NCBI GenBank assembly: GCA_031550605.1
Contig: JAVBOK010000059.1
Coordinates: 1-64,000 of the forward strand
From: FLUQ01 sp031550605
GTDB taxonomy: Bacteria > Desulfobacterota > Desulfovibrionia > Desulfovibrionales > Desulfovibrionaceae
Length of the DNA stretch: 64,000 nt
Reading direction: 5' to 3'
The position numbers and the translations under genes are program-made. How positions within the stretch are numbered: the stretch's first letter is position 1; the number at the start of each line of letters is the position of its first letter. Shown here one piece after another: positions 51,000 through 58,822 of the stretch. The notes below the pieces were generated by a model. It was not told the origin of the DNA. It worked only from the letters and a program-made list of their open reading frames with translations, and made no database searches.

Positions 51000-52808
51000 T
51001 CAACTTTTCTTTACCACTCCGGCAACGGTGAAGTCCAGGCCAAGGGTTTTGAGGGTCGCTTCGGTGGGAATGCCGTTGGCGTCCCAACCGTAGTAAGCGT
51101 AATAGGCGTCCTGCATTTTCTTCGTGTCTTCCGCGGTGAAGGCTTGTCCCTTTTTCGGACCTTCGGGCAAAGGCTCAAGGAAGCGGTCGGGAAGTTTGTC
51201 GTCTTTGCGGGATATGCCGGCTTCACGGATGTTGAAGGCGCGCTGGAGCGTGATCAGCCGCTTGGCCGTGGCCCAGTATGTGTCCGGGGTCCAGTTCCAG
51301 CCCGCGGCGGCGTTGAGCATGTCGCAGATGACCTGCGGGTTGCGTTTGCTGGCGATCAGGGGCACGCCGCCGATGAAGGTGCACATGCACATGGAGCCGA
51401 TCATGGCCCATACCGCCTGCCCCGCGGGATCGTTCCCCTCGTGGTGGCAGCCGCCGCGCGGGCCCATGGCGTAGGAAACGCCCCGGCCCTTGAATCCGCG
51501 CGGATCGTGGGCGGCCATTTCCTGCCCCTTGACCTGCATGGCGTATTTCGGCGCGTCCCCGCCGATTTTCTCGGACATGCGCTTGGTGCCCATGGCCAGC
51601 AGGGGGCCGAGTTTGCCCTTTTTGTACACCAGGGCGTCCAGGGCCTGCAGGACGGCTTCGCCGTTGCCCCATTTGAGGTCGATGCCGTCGGTATCCTTGA
51701 GGATGCCCCGCTGCACCAGTTCCATGGCGAAGCTGATGGTCACGCCGCTGGAGATGGTGTCCAGGCCCATGGCGTCGCAATATTCCACGGCCTTCATCAT
51801 GTAGTCGAAATCGGACACTCCCACGTTGCTGCCGAGCAGAGTTCCGGTTTCATATTCCGGCCCTTCGGCGATCAGACCTTCAAAGGTCTTGGTGCGCACG
51901 ACGCCGACCTTCATGCAGTGCACCGGGCAGTTGATGCAGGAAACGTGGCGTTTCCAGAACGTGCGGTACGCTTCGGACGCGCCGATGCGGGCCACGTCGG
52001 GGAACCAGGAAGTCTGGAAGTTCTTGGTGGTCAGGGTGCCGGAGTTGAAATTGGCGTTTTCCATCAGCACCGCGGTGCCCATGCGCTTGACCCCGTCCCA
52101 GGCTTCCACCTCGATGGCCGCTTTGAGCACTTCGCCGGCCGCTTTGTTGAATTTTTCCACGTCGGCCAGGGGCACGGCCCTGGTGCCGACTACGGCGACG
52201 CCCTTGAGGTTTTTGGATCCCATGACCAGGCCGCCGCCGCTGCGGCCCGCCGCGCGGAAGCGGTCAACGATGATGGCGGAGAACATGACCCCGTTTTCGC
52301 CGGCCGGACCGATGACCATGGTCTTCGTGTCCGGGTTGTTCATTTCTTCCTTCATCATCTCGTCGGTTTCAAAGGTGTCCTTGCCCCACATTTTCGACGC
52401 GTCGCGCAGTTCCGCCTTGTCGTCGACAATGGCCAGGTATACCGGCTTGGGCGATTTGCCCTTGAAGATAATGCCGTCCCAGCCGGCCCATTTGATTTCC
52501 GATCCGGCGGGGCCGCCCACCTGGGTGTGGCCGTAAATGCCCGTGATGGGGCTTTTGAAGGAGAAGTTCAGCCGGCTTGCGGGGTTGGCCGTTCCGTTCA
52601 GCGGGCCCGTCAGCACGCACAGGATGTTGGCCGGGGACAGAGGGTCGGTCCTGGGCGGCAGTTCCGTATACAGAATATACGCGCCAAGGCCGATGCCGCC
52701 CACGTATTTCTGGTATACGGCCTCGTCCATCTGCCGCACGGATATTTTGCCGGAGCTAAGGTCAACCTCCAGCAGCCTGCCGAAATAGCCGCCTTTAGGT
52801 GCTGCCAT
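51000..52808 (-). CDS. Aldehyde:ferredoxin oxidoreductase family protein (AOR2)
   Basis: A 602-residue AOR-family enzyme. Landmarks are YVGGIGLGAYILYTEL, RLNFSFKSPITGIYG, the cluster region CINCPVHCMKVG (about 291-302), AHDPRGFKGRGVSYAMGPRGGCHHEG, and a late Cys pair in GSMCMCTF. The AHDPRG..SYA..PRG segment binds the pterin in the family. No signal peptide. It is 3 bp after a gene for a Tat-signal ferredoxin, a pairing that is repeated by AOR3. It is more like the oxidoreductases of the YdhV type than like AOR1. Substrate unknown. Confidence 0.92.
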   Translation of the reverse strand: MAAPKGGYFGRLLEVDLSSGKISVRQMDEAVYQKYVGGIGLGAYILYTELPPRTDPLSPANILCVLTGPLNGTANPASRLNFSFKSPITGIYGHTQVGGPAGSEIKWAGWDGIIFKGKSPKPVYLAIVDDKAELRDASKMWGKDTFETDEMMKEEMNNPDTKTMVIGPAGENGVMFSAIIVDRFRAAGRSGGGLVMGSKNLKGVAVVGTRAVPLADVEKFNKAAGEVLKAAIEVEAWDGVKRMGTAVLMENANFNSGTLTTKNFQTSWFPDVARIGASEAYRTFWKRHVSCINCPVHCMKVGVVRTKTFEGLIAEGPEYETGTLLGSNVGVSDFDYMMKAVEYCDAMGLDTISSGVTISFAMELVQRGILKDTDGIDLKWGNGEAVLQALDALVYKKGKLGPLLAMGTKRMSEKIGGDAPKYAMQVKGQEMAAHDPRGFKGRGVSYAMGPRGGCHHEGNDPAGQAVWAMIGSMCMCTFIGGVPLIASKRNPQVICDMLNAAAGWNWTPDTYWATAKRLITLQRAFNIREAGISRKDDKLPDRFLEPLPEGPKKGQAFTAEDTKKMQDAYYAYYGWDANGIPTEATLKTLGLDFTVAGVVKKS

Positions 52809-52811
52809 GGG

Positions 52812-53543
52812 TTACCTCCGTTCGCCGTTGGTGTTGGGATAGTAAAAATTCATGATCAGGTTGTCGGCCGCTTCGTCCGGAGGGATGTCGCGATAGGTGA
52901 GGTTGACCCCGCCGCCGCTCTTTTTGGTCACCAGGGTGGGGGCCAGTTCCCCTTCGGCCATGCGGTTGCAGGCTTTCACGCATTCGGGATCGCCGCCGCA
53001 CAGATCGCAGAACATCGGCTTGCCCGTGTCGGGATGCCGGCGCAGGTACTGGGCCGGGCAGGCTTCCATGCACTTGTTGCATTTCGCGCCAAGACAGGTT
53101 TTGTCGTCAATGAAATTGATGATGTTGGTGGCCTTGTCCTTGACGATGGCCTGGGGATTGGTGGGGCAGGCTTTGACGCAGGGGGCGTCCTCGCAGTGCC
53201 AGCAGATGATGGGCACATCCGCGATGCCCTTGTACCGGCGAACGTGGATGCGGGCCACGGAAGGCCGCGTGACCCCGCCTTCGTGGAATTGCGAGCAGGC
53301 GAATTCGCAGGCCCGGCAGCCGGTACAGGACGCGCGTTCGGCGAACAGGTATTTCATGGGGGCTTTGGTCGGGGCCGCGGGGGCTGCGGGAGCGGCAGGA
53401 ACTGCCGCCGGGGCGGGGGCGGCCTGGGCTTCGGCGGCGATGACCGCGCCGGCCACCGGCAGGGCCACGGCGGCCGTGGCGCTTTGCTGCAGAAAACGCC
53501 GTCGGCTCAAGGTGGATTTTTGTTCCTCGTCTTTCGTGCTCAT
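52812..53543 (-). CDS. DmsB/NrfC-like ferredoxin with Tat signal, partner of AOR2
   Basis: 243 residues. A Tat signal (LSRRRFLQQ, hydrophobic ATAAVALPVAGAV) is followed by an Ala/Pro-rich linker (40-62) and four [4Fe-4S] cysteine groups: CTGCRACEFACS, CWHCEDAPCVKACP, CLGAKCNKCMEACP and CDLCGGDPECVKACN. The layout is that of the electron-transfer subunits of DMSO-reductase-like enzymes, but the gene is paired with an AOR. Similar Tat-ferredoxin/AOR gene pairs occur in the E. coli ydhYVWXUT operon. Exact partner contacts are inference. Confidence 0.9.
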   Translation of the reverse strand: MSTKDEEQKSTLSRRRFLQQSATAAVALPVAGAVIAAEAQAAPAPAAVPAAPAAPAAPTKAPMKYLFAERASCTGCRACEFACSQFHEGGVTRPSVARIHVRRYKGIADVPIICWHCEDAPCVKACPTNPQAIVKDKATNIINFIDDKTCLGAKCNKCMEACPAQYLRRHPDTGKPMFCDLCGGDPECVKACNRMAEGELAPTLVTKKSGGGVNLTYRDIPPDEAADNLIMNFYYPNTNGERR

Positions 53544-53628
53544 GCTCGCTCCTTTGTCCGCAAGCGGCTCGGGGTTTGCGGTGCGCGGCCGTCAGGCCGG
53601 GCGCCGCCCGGAAGATTGTCAGACAGTA

Positions 53629-55434
53629 CTACTTCTTGGCGTAATCCAGGGCAAAATCCAGCCCGTACTTCTTCAGAGTCTCGGCGGAAGGCAGGCCGTC
53701 GTCGTTCCAGCCCATCAGGGCATAGTGGTCGTCCTGGTTCTTTTTCAGCTGTTCCCTGGTCACGATGCTGCCCTTTTTGGGACCGGAGGGAACCCGTTCT
53801 TCCAGCATGCGCGGGGGCACGGTGTCGTCCTTGCGCGAAACGCCGCCCTCGCGGTGGCTGTAGGCCCGTTGCAGGGTCAGGATACGTTTGCCCGCAAGCT
53901 GGAATTCGTCCATGGTCATGTTCCAGCCGCAGAGCGGGTTGAGCATGTCCACCAGGATGGAGACCTCGCGCTTGCGCCAGGCGGCAGGCACGAAGTAGCA
54001 CAGGCACATGGAGCTGATAAGCGCCCGGTCCAGAATCTGCTGGGGCGAGTTGCCGTCCGTGTGCACGCCGCCGCGGGGGCCGAGCGCGTAGGTGAAGACC
54101 TGGGGCGGGTTGCCGCGCGGATCGTGGGCGGCCCAGCCCTGTTTTTTACACTGCACGGCGTATTTTTCAGCGCCCTTGCCGACTTTTTGGGCCATGGCAT
54201 AGACGCCCAGGCTGAGCAGGGCCCCGGCCTTGCCTTTTCTGGAGGCGGCGGCGTCAAAGAGCTTGGAGGCGGCTTCGATGTCGCCGAACCGGGCGTTGAT
54301 GCCGTCGAGGTCCTCGGGCTTGAGGATGCCGCGCTGCACCAGTTCCATGGTGAAGCTCACCACGTTGCCGGCTCCGATGTTGTCCAGACCCAGCGCGTCG
54401 CATTTTTCAATGAGGTGCATCATCTCGTCCATTTCCGAGATGCCCAGGTTGGAACCTTCCATGACCCCGGATTCGTATTCGGGGCCCTCGGCCACCAGAC
54501 CTTCGTATTTTTCGCTGCCGCGGATGACCCCGAACTTCATGCAGTGAATCTGGCAGCCCATGCAGGCCACGTGGCGCTGCCAGAAGGTGCGGGCCGCTTC
54601 TTCGCCGCCGAGGCGGGTGATGTCGGGGAAATAGGTTTCCTGATAGTTGCGGGTGGCCAGGGTGCCGGTGTAAAAATGGTTCTGGTCCAGAGACAGGGCG
54701 GTGCCGTACATGCGAAAACCCGGGCTGCGGTCATTGGCGGCCGCCATGTTCCGGGCCTCGTCGGCCACGGGGAAGAATTTGGCCTTGTCCGCAACGGGTA
54801 CGGCCTTGTTGCCGTGCACGGCAACAGCTTTCAGGTTTTTGCTGCCCATGACCGCGCCGCCCCCGCCCCGGCCGGCGGCCTTGAAGCGTTCGGAGATGAT
54901 GCAGGCCAGCGGCGTTCTGTTTTCGCCGGCGGGTCCGATGATCAGCACGCGGGCATAGGGGTCGTTCAGTTCCTCTTTGATGGCCTCTTCGCCGGCATGC
55001 GTGTCCTTGCCCCAGATTTTCGAGGCGTCGCGCAATTCCACCTTGTCGTCGACGATGGACAGGTACACGGGCTTGGGGGACGCGCCGCGGCAGATGATCA
55101 TGTCCCAGCCGGCCCATTTCATTTCGTGCGGCACCGCGCCGCCCACGAAGGAGTTGCCGAAATGGCCGCTGACCGGGCTTTTGAAGTTCACCGACAGGCG
55201 GCCGCCGGGGCACTGCGTGCCGCACAGCGGGCCGGAGGCGAAGATAAGCAGGTTGTCCGGCCCCAGAGGGTCGGCGCCTTTGGGTATCTCGGTGTACATG
55301 AAGTAGGACGCAAGGCCTGTGCCCCCGAGGAATTTGCGGGCCAGAGCCTCGTCCACCTCACGGGTTTTGAAGGTGCCTTTGGTCAGGTCCACATCCAGTA
55401 TTTTTCCGGTAAATCCACCTTTGGGAGCTGCCAT
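53629..55434 (-). CDS. Aldehyde:ferredoxin oxidoreductase family protein (AOR3)
   Basis: A 601-residue paralogue of AOR2 with the same landmarks: FLGGTGLASYFMYTEI, LSVNFKSPVSGHFG, the cluster region CMGCQIHCMKFG (about 286-297), AHDPRGNPPQVFTYALGPRGGVHTDG and a single late Cys (SMCLCYF). AOR2 and AOR3 plus their ferredoxins look like a block duplication that has diverged. No signal peptide. It lies 2 bp after the first Tat-ferredoxin gene. Different active-site loops suggest a different aldehyde or carboxylate substrate. Confidence 0.92.
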   Translation of the reverse strand: MAAPKGGFTGKILDVDLTKGTFKTREVDEALARKFLGGTGLASYFMYTEIPKGADPLGPDNLLIFASGPLCGTQCPGGRLSVNFKSPVSGHFGNSFVGGAVPHEMKWAGWDMIICRGASPKPVYLSIVDDKVELRDASKIWGKDTHAGEEAIKEELNDPYARVLIIGPAGENRTPLACIISERFKAAGRGGGGAVMGSKNLKAVAVHGNKAVPVADKAKFFPVADEARNMAAANDRSPGFRMYGTALSLDQNHFYTGTLATRNYQETYFPDITRLGGEEAARTFWQRHVACMGCQIHCMKFGVIRGSEKYEGLVAEGPEYESGVMEGSNLGISEMDEMMHLIEKCDALGLDNIGAGNVVSFTMELVQRGILKPEDLDGINARFGDIEAASKLFDAAASRKGKAGALLSLGVYAMAQKVGKGAEKYAVQCKKQGWAAHDPRGNPPQVFTYALGPRGGVHTDGNSPQQILDRALISSMCLCYFVPAAWRKREVSILVDMLNPLCGWNMTMDEFQLAGKRILTLQRAYSHREGGVSRKDDTVPPRMLEERVPSGPKKGSIVTREQLKKNQDDHYALMGWNDDGLPSAETLKKYGLDFALDYAKK

Positions 55435-55436
55435 GG

Positions 55437-56135
55437 CTATTTCCTCTCTCCTGTCAGGTTGGGATAGAACAGTTTGCGCATCAGGCCGTCCGCCGCTTCC
55501 TGCGGGGTGACGTCACGGTAGCTCAGGTGCAGGCCGCCGCTGATGGGGTCGGAACGCAACGTTTCGCCGCTTTCTTTCGACTGGCGGTTGCAGGCGTGCA
55601 CGCACTGCGGGTCGCCTCCGCACAGGTCGCAGAAAAGGGGTTTGCCGGTTTCGGGGTGGCGGCGCAGGTACTGCGGGGGGCAGGCTTCCATGCACTTGTT
55701 GCATTTCGCGCCCAGGCAGAGTTTTTCGTCGGTATAGCGGACCACGTTGGTGGCCTTGTCCTTTTCAATGGCCTTGGGCGTGGTGGGACAGGCCGCCACG
55801 CACGGCGCGTCGGGACAGTGCCAGCAGATGATGGGCACATCCACCAGGCCGTAATAGCGGCGGATGTGAATGCGCGCCGTGGACGGACGGATTTCGTTCT
55901 CGTGGAACATGGAACAGGCGAAGACGCAACTGTTGCAGCCGGTGCAGTTCTTGCGCTCGACCATCAGCGACTTCGCGGCGGCCACCGCCTTTTTCACCTC
56001 TTCGGCGGCATAGGCGCGCGGAGTCAGCGCCATGCCGGCCAGGGGCAGACTTACCGCAAGCACGCCCGAATTGCGCAGGAAGTGACGGCGGCTCAACCCT
56101 GCTTTGTTTTGGGTGGCACCTTCTTCTTTCGGCAT
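55437..56135 (-). CDS. DmsB/NrfC-like ferredoxin with Tat signal, partner of AOR3
   Basis: 232 residues, first gene of the 19-kb operon. A Tat signal (LSRRHFLRNSGVLAVSLPLAGMAL) is followed by the same four cysteine groups as the protein at 52812 (CTGCNSCVFACS, CWHCPDAPCVAACP, CLGAKCNKCMEACP, CDLCGGDPQCVHACN). The start is ATG 56135 with GGAGG 5 nt upstream; a TTG at 56147 is in frame but lies 5' of that box. Operator-like site 3 is 127-144 bp upstream. Confidence 0.9.
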   Translation of the reverse strand: MPKEEGATQNKAGLSRRHFLRNSGVLAVSLPLAGMALTPRAYAAEEVKKAVAAAKSLMVERKNCTGCNSCVFACSMFHENEIRPSTARIHIRRYYGLVDVPIICWHCPDAPCVAACPTTPKAIEKDKATNVVRYTDEKLCLGAKCNKCMEACPPQYLRRHPETGKPLFCDLCGGDPQCVHACNRQSKESGETLRSDPISGGLHLSYRDVTPQEAADGLMRKLFYPNLTGERK

Positions 56136-56261
56136 AGCGACCTCCAAAATTAGGGGTATCCCTGTTCGGCAATGGGGTTCCTAAGCTGCTCGGTCCTGTT
56201 TTGCAAAAAACCATTGCGTCTGAATTTGAAATCAGTGTATCGTAAAAAATTTTAGGCGCAA

Positions 56262-56279
56262 TATGTCACAAACGACATA
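56262..56279. promoter_or_regulatory. Tungsten-regulon candidate operator, site 3
   Basis: TATGTC-ACAAAC-GACATA, a perfect 6-bp inverted repeat with the same half-sites and spacer as the sites before AOR1 and tupA. It lies in an AT-rich stretch (56215-56320) upstream of the AOR3/ferredoxin operon. Confidence 0.65.
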
Positions 56280-56769
56280 GGCGTTTCAATTTTATTTTTT
56301 ATTTCAATAAGATATGGATTTAGTGTATTTGAAAATGTATTTCAAGTACATAAAGGTCACCCGTAAGAGACAAAAACGGAATTTGTTGCTGAAATCATAC
56401 TTTGTTTGTCAGGTTTTTGACGACGGCGCGTACCGGCGCGGGTTGTCGGCAACTTCCACAATGTTCCCTCTTGCGGGCGCGGGGCAGCGCCCCGCCCTCG
56501 CGATCCGGCTTCCACGGAGCCGACCGCGCCAGGGGCCAGCGGCCGGTTTCCGGCCGGCCCGGCTTGATGACAAACTCCGCCCGGCCGGGCTTTGCAAAGG
56601 CGCGCCCACTCCGGCGCCTCCCGGCGGCGATGACTGCCGCCCGCGCCCGCGTGGCACCCTGTTGCCCGGAAAGGCTTTGGCAACAGCCTTCCACGGCCGG
56701 TTTACGGCCCTCCGGAAGCTTTCCGCCGCTCTTGCCAGCAACTTCGTTTCAGGGCATTGTGCCGGTCGT
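56280..56769. repeat. Gene-free region with a diverged intergenic repeat
   Basis: The left third (to about 56410) is AT-rich and belongs to the control region of the operon at 56135. A GGGGC-AGC-GCCCC hairpin lies near 56480. From about 56570 to 56640 the DNA is clearly related, in inverse orientation, to the repeat unit at 60028-60182 (shared blocks CTTTGCAAA and GCCCACTCCGGCGC). I see no coding frame that I trust before the dus start. Confidence 0.55.
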
Positions 56770-57909
56770 ATGTGTACGGATGTCCTTTTCAACGCGCCCG
56801 CGAACCCGTCCCCCGGCCTGCCCATGGGCCCCTCGCATCCCTGGCTGGCCCCTTTGGCCGGGTTTTCCGATCTGCCGTTCCGGCTGCTCTGCCGGGAACT
56901 GGGGGCCGCCGTCGCCTGCACCGAAATGGTCAGCGCCAAGGGGCTGGTGCTGGGGCAGGGCCGCAAGAGCGGAGCCACCAACGATCTTTTGCGCACCGTG
57001 CCGCCGCTGGCTTCCGTGGTGGAAGGCGGCCCGGACTCCGCCGTGCCGGATGCGGACGCCGCCGGCCTGTCCGACCGGCCGCTGGTGGTGCAGCTGTTCG
57101 GGGCGGAGCCGGAATATCTGGGCAGGGCTGTGGCCATTCTGAAAGAGCGCGGCTACGAATGGTTCGACCTGAACATGGGCTGCTCCGTGCCCAAGGTGGG
57201 TAAAAGCGGCGCGGGCTCGGCCATGCTGGCCGATCCGGACAACGCGGTCGCCGCGGGCAGGGCCATGCTGGCCGCCGCCGGGCCGGGCCGGGTGGGTTTC
57301 AAGCTGCGCCTGGGCCGCAGCGCCGGAGAAGAGGTGCACATCCCCCTGGCCCGGCGTCTGGAAGACGCCGGGGCCGGCTGGCTGACGCTGCACCCGCGCT
57401 ATGCGAAGCAGGGCTTTGCCGGCCGGGCCGACCGCTCGGCCGTGGCGGATCTGGCGCGGGCGGTTTCCATCCCCGTGCTGGCCAGCGGCGATCTGTTCAC
57501 CGCCGCCGACGGTCTGGCCGTGCTGAAGGAAACCGGCGCGTCCGGGGTGATGTTCGCACGGGGAGCCATGCGCAACCCGGCGATTTTTCGGGAATTCTCC
57601 ACGCTGCTGGGCGGCGGGGTTCCGGCCGGGCAAAGCCCGGCGGAACTGGAGTGGATGATCCGGCGGCACATGGATCTGGTGCGGCGGTTGTACCCGGTGC
57701 GGCGCAACCGCCAGGGCGTGGAAGCCGGGCTGCTGAAAATGCGGACCTTTGTGCCGCGCTATGTGAAGCACTGCGCCGGCGCGCGGGCGTTGCGCCGGGC
57801 CATGGCCGCCTGCGACAGCTGGGGCGGCCTGGACGAACTGTTGGCGGAATTTTTCGGCGACGCGGCGGCCCTGGGGCCGTCGCGCGAACGCGACGAGGAC
57901 GGCGCATGA
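56770..57909 (+). CDS. dus: tRNA-dihydrouridine synthase
   Basis: A 379-residue Dus flavoenzyme. Landmarks: LAPLAGFSDLPFRLLCRELGA at the N-terminus, the VQLFGAEPEYLGRAV segment, the catalytic Cys138 in FDLNMGCSVPKVGKSGAGSAML, and LHPRYAKQGFAGRADRSAVADL. It reduces specific uridines in tRNA with NADPH. The start is uncertain: ATG 56770 is used, but ATG 56824 is also in frame and closer to the core; neither has a good RBS. Its stop overlaps the ispH start (ATGA). Confidence 0.9.
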   Translation: MCTDVLFNAPANPSPGLPMGPSHPWLAPLAGFSDLPFRLLCRELGAAVACTEMVSAKGLVLGQGRKSGATNDLLRTVPPLASVVEGGPDSAVPDADAAGLSDRPLVVQLFGAEPEYLGRAVAILKERGYEWFDLNMGCSVPKVGKSGAGSAMLADPDNAVAAGRAMLAAAGPGRVGFKLRLGRSAGEEVHIPLARRLEDAGAGWLTLHPRYAKQGFAGRADRSAVADLARAVSIPVLASGDLFTAADGLAVLKETGASGVMFARGAMRNPAIFREFSTLLGGGVPAGQSPAELEWMIRRHMDLVRRLYPVRRNRQGVEAGLLKMRTFVPRYVKHCAGARALRRAMAACDSWGGLDELLAEFFGDAAALGPSRERDEDGA

Positions 57910-58772
57910 AAGTCATCCGGGCCAAAACAGCCGGTTTCTGCCTGGGCGTCAGCCTTGCCCTGCGCCGCCTGGACACGGCGTTGGAAGCGGCCGCCGCCGC
58001 CCCCAGGGGCCGGCTGGCGACCCTGGGACCGGTCATCCACAACCCCAGGGTCATCGCGGCGTACGCCGCCAGGGGTGTGATCTGCCTGGACGATCCGGCG
58101 GCGGCCATGGCGGGCGACACGCTGCTGATCAGGGCTCACGGCGTGCCCTGTACGGTCGAGCGGGACCTGGCGGCCAGGGGGACGACGATTCTGGACGCCA
58201 CCTGCCCCAAGGTTAAAAAAGCGCAACTGGCCATCGCCGCCCAGCGCGAGGCCGAAGAGGACGCCGCCGTCCTGCTGCTGTTCGGCGAGGCCGACCACCC
58301 GGAAGTGCGGGGCCTGGTCAGCTACGCCGGGGGCAGGGCCTTTGTTTTTTCCAGCCTGGCCGAATTGGAGGCCTTGCCTCTTGAGCGAACGGGCTGGTAT
58401 TATCTGGCCGCCCAGACCACCCAGGATGTGGAAGCCTTTGCCGCCGTGGAAGAGGCCCTGCGCATCAGGCTGAATCGGGATTTTCCCGTGCTGCGGACCA
58501 TCTGCGACGCCACCCGCAAACGGCAGGAGGAAGTGATCCGTCTGGCGGGCACGGTCGATGTGGTCGTGGTGGTGGGCGGATCCAACAGCGGCAATACCAA
58601 ACGCCTTGCGGAAGTGGCCGCCGGCCGGGGCGTGCCCAGCATCCTGATCGAAGGCGCGGACGAATTGCGGCCGGAAATGTTCGCGGGCGTGACGGTCGCG
58701 GGCCTGACCGCCGGGGCTTCCACCCCGGCGGAGCATATTGACGCGGTGCATGCGCGTCTGATGCTGTTGTGA
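57906..58772 (+). CDS. ispH: 4-hydroxy-3-methylbut-2-enyl diphosphate reductase IspH
   Basis: A 288-residue IspH. The three cluster cysteines are Cys12, Cys100 and Cys200, and the substrate-binding histidines His45, His78 and His131 are all present. GGSNSGNTKRL is also typical. It makes IPP and DMAPP, the last step of the MEP pathway, using a [4Fe-4S] cluster. It is translationally coupled to dus by a 4-nt overlap. Confidence 0.95.
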   Translation: MKVIRAKTAGFCLGVSLALRRLDTALEAAAAAPRGRLATLGPVIHNPRVIAAYAARGVICLDDPAAAMAGDTLLIRAHGVPCTVERDLAARGTTILDATCPKVKKAQLAIAAQREAEEDAAVLLLFGEADHPEVRGLVSYAGGRAFVFSSLAELEALPLERTGWYYLAAQTTQDVEAFAAVEEALRIRLNRDFPVLRTICDATRKRQEEVIRLAGTVDVVVVVGGSNSGNTKRLAEVAAGRGVPSILIEGADELRPEMFAGVTVAGLTAGASTPAEHIDAVHARLMLL

Positions 58773-58822
58773 CGATGGAAAATCCGTAGTTGACCGATAC
58801 TAAACCCTCTGGAGGAATGCAT

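Noticed and set aside
50481..53942. Very long plus-strand frame antisense to AOR2
   Set aside because: It mirrors the AOR2 and ferredoxin genes, which have family motifs, RBS and tight spacing; the antisense translation has no recognisable domain.
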